Part shown: positions 47,216-57,746 of the stretch, in pieces
Layout: each line of letters starts with the position of its first letter
How positions within the stretch are numbered: position 1 is the first letter of the stretch
NCBI GenBank assembly: GCA_016933335.1
Contig: JAFGBD010000049.1
Span: 1 to 61,321 of the forward strand
Direction: 5' to 3'
Source: Bacteroidales bacterium
GTDB taxonomy: Bacteria; Bacteroidota; Bacteroidia; Bacteroidales; UBA10428
Length of the DNA stretch: 61,321 nt
Translations under genes and position numbers: made by a program
The notes under the pieces: model-generated
The model's input: only the letters and a program-made list of their open reading frames with translations
What the model was told of the DNA's origin: nothing
The model's database searches: none

Positions 47216-49627
47216 TTATTGTTCTTCAGCAACCCTGAAATTCATATGATATACTGCATCTGATTCTACCGCTTTTCTTGAAAACAGGTCTTTATGATAA
47301 TCTCCTCCAATGTACATTTTTGTCTGATCGCAATAATGCCTGCTGGCAGGTATGCCTGAATTACCCGTCGGGATGACTGTTAGTGACCCGTCCCAGTTTT
47401 CAAAGGTAAAAATATGCCTGTGTGACGCGCCATGATTTACCTCTTTCGGGTCATTCTTTCCATAGGAGTAAGGCGAGACAGTATGAAAACTTCCACCTAC
47501 CCTGTAAGGTCCGCGATTCAGTGAAAAGATCCTGTCAAGAATTCTGACACTGGAAAGCGGATGCTGTAAAGTAATCCGGTGCAGGTTTCCCCATTCCCAC
47601 TCCGAAGGATTGTCACCAAAGCGCTGCTGCAGCTCCTCCACAGCATCCTGAAAACTCCTGACATAAATATCTGCCAGAGTTTCCTTCTTTTCAGTTGCGA
47701 CATCGTCTGCCCATACTGACCGGTTCCGTTCCAGAATGCGGTAAAGGGCAGGCCTGATTATGGAGGAGACATTGTTCAGCTGATTGAATACTGCAATTCC
47801 AAGTTCGTCTGAAAACAGGTTTTTACTTAATCGTAAATAAAAAATTTCAAAAATGGCAGCTTCCGGACTGTCTTTACTCATTTTGCCATCCCATTTCTCT
47901 ATAAGGTTCATACATTGCTTTTGCAGTTGTGAAACCTCAGGCCGGTTCCTTAAAGCTTCCAGCAGTTCAGGCAAAAAATGAACAGCCATTTTTGATTGCT
48001 GGTCAAGCTGGATACGCATGAAATCATCCGCTGAAAGTTTGTCTTTTTCAGTAAGAAGCTCCCTGATCCGTTCAATTCTGTATGGCACATCATACCAGTT
48101 ACCGATATGATAAGGATAGTTCTCATCCGTTGTTTTATTATTGGCAGATGAAACAAAACCACCCGGCGGATTATAGGAGTATGGAAGTCCTTCAAAAGGG
48201 ACCATGCCCTGCCAGTTATATTCATCTGTCCAGCCGGGTAAAATCCCGAAAGCTTCGGTTCTTTTCCTGATAGGAATACCGGCTGCACAAAACAGTCCGA
48301 TATTTCCTTCGCTGTCTGCATAAACGATATTCTGGCTGATTGAACGAAATGTTTTCAGGGCTTCGTTGAATTCATGCCAGTTTCCGGCCCTGTTCAATAA
48401 ATAGACAGTTCTCATCTCATTGCTGAATTCATCTCCAACCCAATGCATGGTGACAGTTTCTTTTTCAAATTTTTTAAATCCTGAAATAACAGGACCCCTG
48501 TGGCTGAAACGAATATCTTTCACAACGGTATCTCCTCCCTTAACGGCAATCTGCTCCTGTACTATATTAAAATCCTTCCATTCATCCATGTACATATATT
48601 GATGGCTGTCAGAGGGATTGATCTTTTCAAGGTAGAAATCCATGTTGTCAACATAGGTATTGGTCATACCCCACGCTATCTGTTCATTATGACCACATAT
48701 CACAAGCGGCTGACCGGGCAGTACCAGTCCGGTCACATTCAGCTTCCCTCTGACAACCTGATGCATCTGGTACCAGATTCCGGGAACACTCAGTGAAAGA
48801 TGCATATCATTCGCAAGAAGTGGTTTGCCGGTCGTCGATTTTTTACCAGAGACAGCCCAGTTGTTGCTTCCCCTGAAGATTTCAACACCCAGATTATCCA
48901 GTTTCCCTGTTAATTCCATCAGGTCTGATACAACAGATAAAGATGTCGTATCAGAGGATATTCCGGGATATACAAATGTCTTATAAACAGAGACATCGGG
49001 TATTATTTCAATCATATGTGCCGAATCGGTAACATTTTCTATTTTTTCAAGCAGCAATTCGCTCCATCCCGCCTTTAAATCCCATGCCATATACCCGATA
49101 AGATTTAGTGAATGAAAAGGTTCCCAGGGTTCAGGTTTATAGCCGAGTACAGCAAATTCAGGTGGCAGTTTACGTTGATGGGCTGCTATATACTGGTTAA
49201 CCCCGTTTGCAAAAGCTTCGAGTGCATCGATTATTTCAGGTTCCGTCACCTGAAGCAGTTTTTTTGACTTTACAGAATAACGCAATGCCCTTAACAGCAG
49301 ATCTGTTTCTACATAGCCCTCTCCGAAAATTTCCGAGAGTTGTCCCAGGGTAACCCTTCTTAACAGATCCATTTGCCAGAGCCGGTCCTGGGCCATCAGG
49401 TAACCAACGGCAGTATACAAATCCCTCTCAGTTTCGGCATATACATGGGGAATCCCGTAATGGTCCCTGAACACCTCCACATCAGAGGCCAAACCTTTAA
49501 GTGATATATCAGCATTGTAATCCGGTAAAGCACGCCGTGAGATATTGCGGATAAAGAAGAAACCTGCTATTAAAATGGAAACGATTAATATCAGCAGGAT
49601 CTGAAGTGTTCTTTTTAATATTTTCAT
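47216..49627 (-). CDS. Penicillin acylase family amidohydrolase
   Basis: An 803-residue Ntn-hydrolase precursor. The N-terminal membrane/signal segment (RTLQILLILIVSILIAGFFF) is followed by the alpha-subunit motif AVGYLMAQDRLWQMDLLRRVTLGQLSE, a spacer, and the autocleavage site before Ser254 in RGSNNWAVSG. That Ser becomes the N-terminal nucleophile of the beta subunit; LLANDMHLSLSVPGIWYQMHQV and PLVICGHNEQIAWGMTNT follow. Such enzymes hydrolyse amides such as beta-lactams or acyl-homoserine lactones; the substrate here is unknown. Likely periplasmic. Confidence 0.92.
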   Translation of the reverse strand: MKILKRTLQILLILIVSILIAGFFFIRNISRRALPDYNADISLKGLASDVEVFRDHYGIPHVYAETERDLYTAVGYLMAQDRLWQMDLLRRVTLGQLSEIFGEGYVETDLLLRALRYSVKSKKLLQVTEPEIIDALEAFANGVNQYIAAHQRKLPPEFAVLGYKPEPWEPFHSLNLIGYMAWDLKAGWSELLLEKIENVTDSAHMIEIIPDVSVYKTFVYPGISSDTTSLSVVSDLMELTGKLDNLGVEIFRGSNNWAVSGKKSTTGKPLLANDMHLSLSVPGIWYQMHQVVRGKLNVTGLVLPGQPLVICGHNEQIAWGMTNTYVDNMDFYLEKINPSDSHQYMYMDEWKDFNIVQEQIAVKGGDTVVKDIRFSHRGPVISGFKKFEKETVTMHWVGDEFSNEMRTVYLLNRAGNWHEFNEALKTFRSISQNIVYADSEGNIGLFCAAGIPIRKRTEAFGILPGWTDEYNWQGMVPFEGLPYSYNPPGGFVSSANNKTTDENYPYHIGNWYDVPYRIERIRELLTEKDKLSADDFMRIQLDQQSKMAVHFLPELLEALRNRPEVSQLQKQCMNLIEKWDGKMSKDSPEAAIFEIFYLRLSKNLFSDELGIAVFNQLNNVSSIIRPALYRILERNRSVWADDVATEKKETLADIYVRSFQDAVEELQQRFGDNPSEWEWGNLHRITLQHPLSSVRILDRIFSLNRGPYRVGGSFHTVSPYSYGKNDPKEVNHGASHRHIFTFENWDGSLTVIPTGNSGIPASRHYCDQTKMYIGGDYHKDLFSRKAVESDAVYHMNFRVAEEQ

Positions 49628-49751
49628 CTGTCTTGGTTTATGTTAATTATTATTCAGATGACTGCCCGTCTGTATAACCTGGCAGCCCGGTAAAAGGAAC
49701 GGTTAAAGAACAATCCCGAAAAAAGGGAGGATCGCTTAAAGTGATTCTTCA

Positions 49752-51626
49752 TCAGTAACTGATCAGAAAATAGTTGTTCTCAGGATGCTTGTCAGGCAGG
49801 TATTTTTCATCAATATACACCTGCCTTATTTGATCTGATAATATTTTTTCATAAATATGCCGGCTTTTATCTTTGTTCCAGCAATCTGCATCTATTCTGA
49901 CAGTTTCTGTTTTGCCACCGGTATAAATAAAATTCAAATCAACCGGTACAGGCAGTCCTCCTTTATTTTCAATGACGACACGACAGGTTTTATCCCTGAC
50001 TTCAACGTCCGCAACAGAGAGATCAACCCATCCGGGATTGAAAAACCATGCATCCCAGAACCAGTTCAGGTCTTTACCGGTAACATCATTGAAGGTAAAG
50101 AAAAAATCGTAAGGAGTAGGATGCTTGCCCTCCCAGCGTTTAATGAATTCTTTCAATGCCATTTGAAAATCTTCGGTCCCAAGATAATCCCTTAGGTAAA
50201 AAAAAGCCACTGATGACCTGTAATAGGCATGAACCTGGTATGTGATACCCCTCAGCTGGTTGGAAGGAACCATCAGCGGAACCTCCTGCTCTTCACCTGA
50301 AAAAGCCTTGAAAACGGCCAGGTTATTATGGTAAGGATACTGGTCCCCGGTAAGGATTCTTTCCACTTCTTTGGGTAAAAATGTAACCAGACCCTCGTCC
50401 ATCCATGCATATTTTTTCTCATTGGTACCTACCAGAAAAGGGAAGTATGAATGAGCAATTTCATGAGCGGTTACATTCACTGTCCCCTTGTAATCCGGAT
50501 AATCCTCATCATTGATCATCATCGGGAATTCCATTCCGTCTGATCCGTTAAACGCGATAAGGCTTTTAAAAGGAAAAGGGATCCCAATAATCTCATCGGC
50601 AAGCAAACAGATGGTTCTGGCTGCAATGTCAGGTACATTATGAAATTCGGCAGCCTTCTTTGAATAGACAGCATGAACCAGCATCCGTTCTTCGCCGGCT
50701 GAACACCTTACGCTTCTGGCATCCCAGAGATATTTTCTGCTTGCTGCAAATGCGAAATCTGTAACATTGGCAGCACTGAAATGATACACATTTTTTCTTT
50801 TATTTCTTGAAGGACGAAACATATCCTTGGCAGAGACGATATGAACCACCTGGTCTGAAGATCTGGCAAGGTTATATCGCTGCAGGTATGCTTCCTTCAG
50901 AATATCATCAGGATTTAGCCAGTCTCCCGTGGCCCACACAAGGTAATCAGAAGGGACCGTTATCTCGCAATCGTAATCATTGAAATCATTATAAAATTCC
51001 TGGGTACCGTTATATTCAATATTATCCCATCCGTCTATATCATCAAAGACGGAAACCTGAGGATACCAGTAAGCCACAAAAAAAGATGATGCATGATAGG
51101 TACCAAATCTTTCCGTTGTTCTCTCCGGAAAATCAAATTCCCATTCGATGACAATTTTCAATGCTGTTTTTGGCAATAAATAATCCCCGAGCATTACCAC
51201 CATGTTGGTCCCGTTCCTGATAACCTTTAACGGATCCGAAACATCATAAACGTTATCATTAACCGATAAATAGCGAATCCTGGTGCCATCGTGCAGATCA
51301 TCAGGATGGACTCTTTTATCACGGATACCTCCTTTTTCATAATAATCCTGGTATAACCTGAATACAATGCGTGTTAGTACTTCATTGCTGTTGTTTTCAT
51401 AAATAATCCATTCTTTTCCTTTTAAAATTTTGGAATGAGGATCAAACTCTGCTTTTATCCTGTATGATGATTTGTTCTGAAAATAACCCGTTCCGGGTCT
51501 GCCATCATATCTTCTCGTACCTGATTCATATGCCTTCGAGATATTATGCGGGATGTAAAGCTCCTGCGAAACCACATGCAGAGAAACCAGTGCAAGCAGA
51601 CACAACTGTATATAACACTTAAGCAT
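49752..51626 (-). CDS. M1 family zinc metallopeptidase
   Basis: A 624-residue exported aminopeptidase-like protein (signal peptide MLKCYIQLCLLALVSLHVVS). The zinc site is HEIAH (388-392) with the third ligand Glu411 in WMDEGLVTF, 18 residues after the second His, and the exopeptidase-like motif is SDGMEFPMM in place of GAMEN. The N-terminal beta domain includes YRIKAEFDPHSKILKGKEWI. The C-terminus is a beta region without a T9SS sorting signal that I can recognise. Likely periplasmic or surface protein turnover. Confidence 0.93.
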   Translation of the reverse strand: MLKCYIQLCLLALVSLHVVSQELYIPHNISKAYESGTRRYDGRPGTGYFQNKSSYRIKAEFDPHSKILKGKEWIIYENNSNEVLTRIVFRLYQDYYEKGGIRDKRVHPDDLHDGTRIRYLSVNDNVYDVSDPLKVIRNGTNMVVMLGDYLLPKTALKIVIEWEFDFPERTTERFGTYHASSFFVAYWYPQVSVFDDIDGWDNIEYNGTQEFYNDFNDYDCEITVPSDYLVWATGDWLNPDDILKEAYLQRYNLARSSDQVVHIVSAKDMFRPSRNKRKNVYHFSAANVTDFAFAASRKYLWDARSVRCSAGEERMLVHAVYSKKAAEFHNVPDIAARTICLLADEIIGIPFPFKSLIAFNGSDGMEFPMMINDEDYPDYKGTVNVTAHEIAHSYFPFLVGTNEKKYAWMDEGLVTFLPKEVERILTGDQYPYHNNLAVFKAFSGEEQEVPLMVPSNQLRGITYQVHAYYRSSVAFFYLRDYLGTEDFQMALKEFIKRWEGKHPTPYDFFFTFNDVTGKDLNWFWDAWFFNPGWVDLSVADVEVRDKTCRVVIENKGGLPVPVDLNFIYTGGKTETVRIDADCWNKDKSRHIYEKILSDQIRQVYIDEKYLPDKHPENNYFLISY

Positions 51627-51790
51627 ATTTCTGATTCAATTATTTCAACAACAGCCTTAATAACCAACAATGACCAGGATCATGTTTTTACTCCCCGGTA
51701 TTTCTCTTCAATGCATTTCTGAAATTTAATGAGAATTATTGTTTGAAAAAAAATATTATATTAGACTTTTTAAACTTATAAAACAAATTT

Positions 51791-53137
51791 ATGAAGATCA
51801 ACAGGTTAATACCAGTCTTTTTTTTGTTGTTTCCCGGTATGATCGCATACAGCCAGGACGAAGAACAAAAATCTGAAAGCAAGGAAAAAATTAAAACAGG
51901 CTGGACTTTTGGCGGGGTACCTGCCATTGCGTATGATTCTGACGTAGGATTCAAGTATGGTGCAGTGGTAAATTTTTACCATTTCGGAGACGGATCAACT
52001 TATCCAAAATACCGCCATTCTATCTATCTTGAATGGTCGAGAACCACCAAAGGAAGCGGGATCAATCAATTTACCTATGATTCTGAGTACCTGATACCCG
52101 GCATCAGGGTGTCAGCAGAAGCCAGCCTTTTCACCGAGCAGGCACTGGACTTTTATGGTTTTAACGGTTACGAGTCATTTTATAACCATGCTTTTGAAGA
52201 CGATGATGCTGATAATCCGTTATACATTTCACGTATGTTTTACCGCGTTGATCGTAAACTCGGGAAACTGAGAACGGAATTTTACGGCTCTATCATTGAG
52301 AAAAAGCTCAGATGGATGGGCGGGGTGGAATATACTTCTAACAGGATTGGTACTGTAAATATTGATAAACTTAATAAAGGTAAAGATACGGTAGATATGC
52401 TGCCTGACATACCCCTCCTGTATGACAGGTATGCCGAATGGGGTGTTATTCCGCAGGACCAGGCAGACGGCGGGCATACAACACTTCTGAAACTTGGGAT
52501 CATTTACGATACCCGCGATAATGAGCCAAACCCGATGAAAGGTCTGTGGACAGATCTGCAGTTTTTAATATCACCGAAGTTCCTTGGCAGCGATTATGAT
52601 TATACGAGGATTGCACTAACCCACAGACAATATTTTACCCTGATCGAGAAGAAGCTTTCTTTTACCTACCGCCTTTCATACCAGGCCAAAATATCCGGAG
52701 AAATGCCTTATTATATGCTCCCTTTTGTTTATAATACTGCACCTAATTTAACGCGCGACGGACTGGGTGGTGCCAAAAGCATACGCGGAGTATTGCGCAA
52801 CAGGGTTGTGGGAGATGATTTTGCATATGGGAACTTTGAATTCCGGTGGAAGTTCCTGAGGACAGTAATTCTTAATCAGAATCTTTATATTGCCCTGAAT
52901 ACATTCACAGACATGGGAATGGTGCTTAAAAAACATCCTGTCGATATCAGTGGAGTTCCTGCAGCGGAAAGAGCAGTCTATTTCCCGGATGAAAAAGAAT
53001 CGCTGCATATTGCCTATGGCGCCGGACTGCATTTTGCATTGAATGAGAATTTCATTGTGGCTGTGGATTACGGAAGGGCTGTTAAAAAAGAGGATGGCAA
53101 AAGCGGCCTTTATATCGGATTGAACTTCCTGTATTAA
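51791..53137 (+). CDS. BamA/Omp85-like outer-membrane protein
   Basis: A 448-residue exported barrel (signal peptide MKINRLIPVFFLLFPGMIAYS). It lacks POTRA domains: the barrel-like strands begin soon after an acidic linker, for example YDSDVGFKYGAVVNFYHFG. The Omp85 L6-type motif is present as GGAKSIRGVLRNRVVGDDFAYGNFEFRW, key residues IRG, and the C-terminus ends KSGLYIGLNFLY, as in barrel proteins. It resembles the 'surface antigen' barrel-only members of the family; a role in lipid or protein export is possible. Convergent with the TPR lipoprotein gene. Confidence 0.85.
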   Translation: MKINRLIPVFFLLFPGMIAYSQDEEQKSESKEKIKTGWTFGGVPAIAYDSDVGFKYGAVVNFYHFGDGSTYPKYRHSIYLEWSRTTKGSGINQFTYDSEYLIPGIRVSAEASLFTEQALDFYGFNGYESFYNHAFEDDDADNPLYISRMFYRVDRKLGKLRTEFYGSIIEKKLRWMGGVEYTSNRIGTVNIDKLNKGKDTVDMLPDIPLLYDRYAEWGVIPQDQADGGHTTLLKLGIIYDTRDNEPNPMKGLWTDLQFLISPKFLGSDYDYTRIALTHRQYFTLIEKKLSFTYRLSYQAKISGEMPYYMLPFVYNTAPNLTRDGLGGAKSIRGVLRNRVVGDDFAYGNFEFRWKFLRTVILNQNLYIALNTFTDMGMVLKKHPVDISGVPAAERAVYFPDEKESLHIAYGAGLHFALNENFIVAVDYGRAVKKEDGKSGLYIGLNFLY

Positions 53138-53145
53138 TTAAAAAA

Positions 53146-53171
53146 AAATCCCGCTTTCGGCGGGATTTTTT
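53146..53171. terminator. Bidirectional terminator
   Basis: AAATCCCGC (53146-53154) pairs with GCGGGATTT (53160-53168) with loop TTTCG, flanked by A-run and T-run, so it can serve both the BamA-like gene and the convergent lipoprotein gene. Confidence 0.88.
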
Positions 53172-53188
53172 ACATCATCTTTTATGCC

Positions 53189-54916
53189 TTATTTTAATAT
53201 GGAAGTGAAAGCTTCATTTGCGGCATATTTGGCAAACTCAATATCCTTTAAGGCATACGCAGCCAATTCTGCCTTTTTGCCAACTGCAGTACGCAGGTTA
53301 TTGAATACGCCTTCATCCTGTCCGGCCCTTGCGCTGGCGACGGCTTTAAGATAATATACCATCGGGCAGTCAACATCACCCAGTTCATTAAGCATGGATA
53401 ATGCTTTGTCATTGTCGCCATTCAGAAGATTTGCCAGTGCGGCATTGAATGAGGGTTTATTGCCAAAGTAATTTACAGCTGCTTTGTAATCGCCCTGTTT
53501 GATCTTAATGATTCCGAGGTTGTAATTCACTTCGTCACCGGCGCCCATTGCTGATGTAAAGAGTTCTTCAGCTTTTGCCAGATCCCCCTGTGCCAGCATG
53601 GCTGCACCCAGGTTGTTTTTCACAATATTTTCATCTTTAATGGCCTGGGCTGCTTCAAATGCTTCCTGAGCTGCGGCATAATTTTTAAGGTTCATACTGG
53701 CAACTCCGATGGCATTAACAGCACGGAAACACTGCGGAAAATTCTCAGCAGCTTTCTTATAAATGTCAAGCTTTTCTTTCCAGTCTTCTGTCAGAGTGGC
53801 TGCATACAGAATTTCTTCCATCTTAAGTGTATCGGGATTGCTTTTTACAAGTTCAGCCAGTTCTTCATCAGAATAACCGGTAACTTCAACATCAAGTGTC
53901 ATCACAGATCTGCGAAGTTTCGGCAGCACTTTTTCAGCGATTTCTTCAAAGGCGGCTGAGATATTTTTGATCTCTTTTTCACGGACTTCCGGGTCAGAAT
54001 GCATGGAGAGAACTCTCAGGATCAATTCCTTATCCTGGATATCCGATTCTTCCATCAGCTTCTTAAAACCTTCCCAGTCTTCGGGTGTGGAAACGATTTT
54101 AAGAAAATCTTCTTCCTGAGTCTCGCTGAGATCTGCTTTCTTCAATACCCGCTGCAGATATCTTTCGGCTGATGTGCCTCTGTTTTCTGATAATGGTTTG
54201 TTTATTTTTTCAAGATCGCCGTCCGGTGAAGCATATGAAGATATCAGCACACCTTTTGCAGCTTTTCTTTCAGCATCCTTAACTTCTTTAACAGCCTCTG
54301 TCAGTTCTTTAACATCATCAGCTTTTAGTTCTGAATTCCTAACATCAAACTTGTTAATAATATAATGGATATCTGCAGTATATGACTCGGGAGTAACCCT
54401 GACAAACTTATCACCAACCAAAATGGCTTTTGGATTTACAGCTACCAGGTTGGGCGTTGTTATAACCCCATCGGCAATTTTAACTCCGGGAATTTCAATG
54501 GGAGTTTTATCCTTTATCCTTGCTGACATGTTAACCATCAGTTCAGCACGCATCATTTCATCCTTGTATGGTATTTTGCCAGTATATGTATAATCTCCAC
54601 CTGCATAAGGAATTACCTTGTTATTTTCTTCCACAGATTCACCCTGAAGCGTTGTTGATTCAAATGCGGTCTCTCCACCTTCATATTTAAGAACGGGAGT
54701 TGCTACAACAACGGCCTTTTTATTAAAATATTTTTCAGGGAATACAGTTTTAACGGTAACCTGAACCTCCCCTGCATGCATTTCCAAAGGATTTGGCGTA
54801 ACTTCATAGTCAACCTCGGATGCGTTGTCACGCATTTTATTAATACCTCCACAGCTGGTTAGTATAAAAGCTGCTGCAACGGCAATTGTTAAGTAGTTTT
54901 GTTTAATTTTTTTCAT
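53189..54916 (-). CDS. TPR lipoprotein with OmpA-like segment
   Basis: A 575-residue lipoprotein: lipobox LTSC with Cys22. Residues ~35-180 form beta-rich repeats with VTVKTVFPEKYFNKKAVVVATP. Residues ~185-345 resemble an interrupted OmpA-like peptidoglycan-binding domain (ISSYASPDGDLEKINKPLSENR, the S-P-x-G...N...L-S-x-x-R pattern), and ~380-540 are TPR repeats (AVNAIGVASMNLKNYAAAQEAF, NLGAAMLAQGDLAKAEELF). It probably sits on the periplasmic face of the outer membrane as an envelope scaffold. The helical insert within the OmpA-like part is unusual. Confidence 0.82.
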   Translation of the reverse strand: MKKIKQNYLTIAVAAAFILTSCGGINKMRDNASEVDYEVTPNPLEMHAGEVQVTVKTVFPEKYFNKKAVVVATPVLKYEGGETAFESTTLQGESVEENNKVIPYAGGDYTYTGKIPYKDEMMRAELMVNMSARIKDKTPIEIPGVKIADGVITTPNLVAVNPKAILVGDKFVRVTPESYTADIHYIINKFDVRNSELKADDVKELTEAVKEVKDAERKAAKGVLISSYASPDGDLEKINKPLSENRGTSAERYLQRVLKKADLSETQEEDFLKIVSTPEDWEGFKKLMEESDIQDKELILRVLSMHSDPEVREKEIKNISAAFEEIAEKVLPKLRRSVMTLDVEVTGYSDEELAELVKSNPDTLKMEEILYAATLTEDWKEKLDIYKKAAENFPQCFRAVNAIGVASMNLKNYAAAQEAFEAAQAIKDENIVKNNLGAAMLAQGDLAKAEELFTSAMGAGDEVNYNLGIIKIKQGDYKAAVNYFGNKPSFNAALANLLNGDNDKALSMLNELGDVDCPMVYYLKAVASARAGQDEGVFNNLRTAVGKKAELAAYALKDIEFAKYAANEAFTSILK

Positions 54917-54980
54917 AATAGATCAAATTATTTGTTTTACATTTTTATTGGTGGTTTCTATATAAGTGCCATGTAAACTA

Positions 54981-54988
54981 CAAACTTA
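54981..54988 (-). promoter_or_regulatory. Candidate -7 element for TPR lipoprotein
   Basis: TAAGTTTG on the minus strand (54988-54981) exactly fits TAnnTTTG, 64 bp before the ATG at 54916. A -33 TTG at normal spacing is not evident. The rest of this 222-bp gap is very AT-rich and featureless. Confidence 0.45.
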
Positions 54989-55138
54989 CAAATGTTTTCA
55001 TTAAAAAAAAATATAAAATATTCTTATACTGATTTTTTAATAAAAATAAGCAAAAAAATCAAACATATTAAATATCAACAAAATAATTTAAACTTATTAT
55101 ATTAAATTATTGATATACAATCATATAGTATATATGCC

Positions 55139-57268
55139 TTATTGATGCTCTTTCTTTTCGGGTCTGGGTAAAAGTGCCTTTCTTGAAAGTCTCAGATTAC
55201 CGTTCTTGGGGTCGATTTCCATCAGTTTTACTTCAACTGTCTGGCCTTCCTTTAGTTCTTCCTTCACATCCTTCAGTCTTCTCCAGCTTATTTCAGAAAT
55301 GTGCAGTAATCCCTGCTTACCGGGTAAGATCTCAATAAAAGCCCCGAAATTTGTGATTGATTTGACAATTCCCTTATATATCTTGCCGGCTTCAGGCACT
55401 TCAACAATTGCCATTATCTTTTCCAGTGCTGCATCAATAGAAGATTTATCCACAGCAAAAACATCAACCACTCCAACGTTATCGACCTCTTCAATGATAA
55501 TGGTCGATCCTGTTTCTTCCTGTATTTTTTGAATAACTTTTCCTCCCGGACCAATCAAAGCACCGATCAGATCTTTTGGTATGGTTATCTGAACGAGCCT
55601 TGGAACAAAAGGCTTATAGTCTGCACGTGGTTCAGGTATGGTTTCCAGAATTCTATCAAGTATATGAAGTCTTCCTTTTCTGGCTTGCTCCAGAGCTTCC
55701 TTCAGGATTTCGTATGACAGGCCGTCAACTTTAATATCCATCTGAGTGGCGGTTATACCGTCCCTGGTTCCGGCAACCTTGAAATCCATATCTCCAAGAT
55801 GATCTTCGTCGCCCAGTATATCTGATAAAATGGCATATTTACCGGTTTCAGCATCTGTGATCAAACCCATTGCAATTCCCGATACGGGCTTTCTGACTTT
55901 TATTCCCGCATCCATCAATGCCATTGTTCCGGCACATACTGTTGCCATCGAGGATGAACCGTTGGATTCCAGGATATCTGATACGACCCTAATGGCATAA
56001 GGATTATCAGATGGTATCATGCGTTTCAGTGCGCGATGGGCAAGGTTTCCGTGGCCAATCTCCCTTCGGCTTAAACCCCTGATGGGCCTTGCGTCTCCTG
56101 TGGAGAACGGAGGAAAATTATAATGCAGCACAAATTTGTCAGTTCCCTGAATCAGCACTTCGTCGATTACCTTTTCATCCAGCTTTGTTCCCAGGGTCAC
56201 TGTGGTCAGTGATTGTGTCTCACCCCTTGTAAACAGGGAAGAACCATGTGCTGCAGGCAAATAGTCAGCTTCGCACCAGATGGGTCTTATTTCATCTGTC
56301 TTCCTGCCATCAACCCTTATACGTTCATCAAGTATCAGTGATCTGACGGCTTGTTTCTCGACTTCATGAAAATACCGGTCGATCATGATTGCTTTTTCTT
56401 CAGCCTCTTCTTCAGTGAAAGATTCGATCAGTTCCTGCTTCACCAGGTCATAGGCATTATGCCTGTCTTGTTTGCCAGGAGTGGATTTTGCGATTTGATA
56501 AATCTTATCGTATGTCTGATCCCATACCAGTTTTTTCAATTCCTCATCGTTTGTTTCGTGACAGTATTCTCTTTTCTGTGTCTTTCCGGCTTCCTCAGTC
56601 AACTCCATCAAGGCTTTGCAATGCTTTTTTATCTCCTTGTGGGCAAATATAATTGCTTCAAGCATTTCCTGTTCCGAGACCTCATCCATTTCACCTTCAA
56701 CCATCAGAATATTATCATAGGTTGCTCCGACAATGATATCAAGGTCGGCTTCGCCGAGTTGGGTAAATGAAGGATTAATGATAAATTTTCCATTCACCCT
56801 GGCAATTCTCACTTCAGAAACCGGTCCGTTAAAAGGAATATCCGAAACTGCCAGCGCAGCTGATGCTGCAAGACCTGCAAGGGCATCAGGCATGGTATCT
56901 TTATCTGCACTTATCAGATAGATATTCACAAATGTCTCAGCATGATAATCTTCCGGAAACATCGGGCGCAGTGCACGATCAACCAGTCTCGAAATCAAAA
57001 TTTCATAATCACTTGGTCTGGCTTCCCGTTTCATAAATCCTCCCGGAAACCTGCCGATGGCTGCAAATTTTTCCCTGTATTCAACCGATAATGGCATGAA
57101 ATCAACATTTTCGCTGGCCTCTTTCGCAGAAACAACACTTGCAAGTAACATGGTGTTCCCCATTTTAACCAGAACCGAACCATCTGCCTGCCTGGCAAGT
57201 TTTCCTGTTTCAATAACAATGGACTTCCCATCCCCGAAATCAATCGATTTCTCGTATATTTTGTACAT
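55139..57268 (-). CDS. pnp: Polynucleotide phosphorylase
   Basis: A 709-residue exoribonuclease degrading RNA 3'-5' with phosphate. Two RNase PH domains (first with [23 protein letters not shown], second with [36 protein letters not shown] and [19 protein letters not shown]) flank the helical linker. The second holds the active-site [19 protein letters not shown], and KH ([20 protein letters not shown]) and S1 ([24 protein letters not shown]) domains follow. It lies 74 bp after rpsO on the same strand, the conserved rpsO-pnp order, although a terminator separates them. Confidence 0.98.
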   Translation of the reverse strand: MYKIYEKSIDFGDGKSIVIETGKLARQADGSVLVKMGNTMLLASVVSAKEASENVDFMPLSVEYREKFAAIGRFPGGFMKREARPSDYEILISRLVDRALRPMFPEDYHAETFVNIYLISADKDTMPDALAGLAASAALAVSDIPFNGPVSEVRIARVNGKFIINPSFTQLGEADLDIIVGATYDNILMVEGEMDEVSEQEMLEAIIFAHKEIKKHCKALMELTEEAGKTQKREYCHETNDEELKKLVWDQTYDKIYQIAKSTPGKQDRHNAYDLVKQELIESFTEEEAEEKAIMIDRYFHEVEKQAVRSLILDERIRVDGRKTDEIRPIWCEADYLPAAHGSSLFTRGETQSLTTVTLGTKLDEKVIDEVLIQGTDKFVLHYNFPPFSTGDARPIRGLSRREIGHGNLAHRALKRMIPSDNPYAIRVVSDILESNGSSSMATVCAGTMALMDAGIKVRKPVSGIAMGLITDAETGKYAILSDILGDEDHLGDMDFKVAGTRDGITATQMDIKVDGLSYEILKEALEQARKGRLHILDRILETIPEPRADYKPFVPRLVQITIPKDLIGALIGPGGKVIQKIQEETGSTIIIEEVDNVGVVDVFAVDKSSIDAALEKIMAIVEVPEAGKIYKGIVKSITNFGAFIEILPGKQGLLHISEISWRRLKDVKEELKEGQTVEVKLMEIDPKNGNLRLSRKALLPRPEKKEHQ

Positions 57269-57312
57269 GATTTCCTGTAAATAAACTTTTCTTAAAACAA
57301 TTATAATAAAGT

Positions 57313-57344
57313 AAAAAAGGCAATTTCCGGAAATTGCCTTTTTT
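57313..57344 (-). terminator. Terminator at end of rpsO
   Basis: AAAAAAGGCAATTT (57313-57326) pairs with AAATTGCCTTTTTT (57331-57344) around CCGG. The hairpin overlaps the last codons and stop of rpsO and would reduce read-through into pnp, partly uncoupling the two genes. Confidence 0.85.
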
Positions 57345-57612
57345 ACTTACGCAAATTCAATTTGCTGATAATGTCACGATATCTTTGGATATCTCTTTCC
57401 TTGAGGTAATCCAGCAGCCTCCTTCTCTTTCCGACAAGTTTCAGGAGAGCCAGCTGTGTGCTGAAGTCTTTTTTATTGCTTTTTAAATGTTGTGTCAGAT
57501 GATTGATACGGTATGTAAATAATGCGATCTGACTCTCGGCGGATCCTGTATTTTTTTCCGTCTTCCCATGCTTCTTAAAAAGCTCCAGTTTCTTTTCCGA
57601 CGTTAAGTACAT
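57343..57612 (-). CDS. rpsO: Ribosomal protein S15
   Basis: An 89-residue 30S protein binding 16S rRNA. Family motifs are [29 protein letters not shown], with GSAESQIA and [32 protein letters not shown] as its core words [10 protein letters not shown]. It has its own promoter upstream and precedes pnp. Confidence 0.98.
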   Translation of the reverse strand: MYLTSEKKLELFKKHGKTEKNTGSAESQIALFTYRINHLTQHLKSNKKDFSTQLALLKLVGKRRRLLDYLKERDIQRYRDIISKLNLRK

Positions 57613-57655
57613 GTTTCCCTGTAATTTGTTGTATGCGCTTGAAAAATAAGAAGTG

Positions 57656-57685
57656 CAAAGGTATTTATTTTTTTTAATTAATCAA
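57656..57685 (-). promoter_or_regulatory. rpsO promoter (TTG-N19-TACCTTTG)
   Basis: On the minus strand TTG (57685-57683) and TACCTTTG (57663-57656) are separated by exactly 19 bp, the best match to the Bacteroidota consensus in the window. The rpsO ATG is 43 bp downstream. Confidence 0.7.
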
Positions 57686-57746
57686 TGATTATCATAAAAA
57701 AGTTTCTCCCATCTCAGATTTAAACATCAGCTTAGACTTCAAATAC

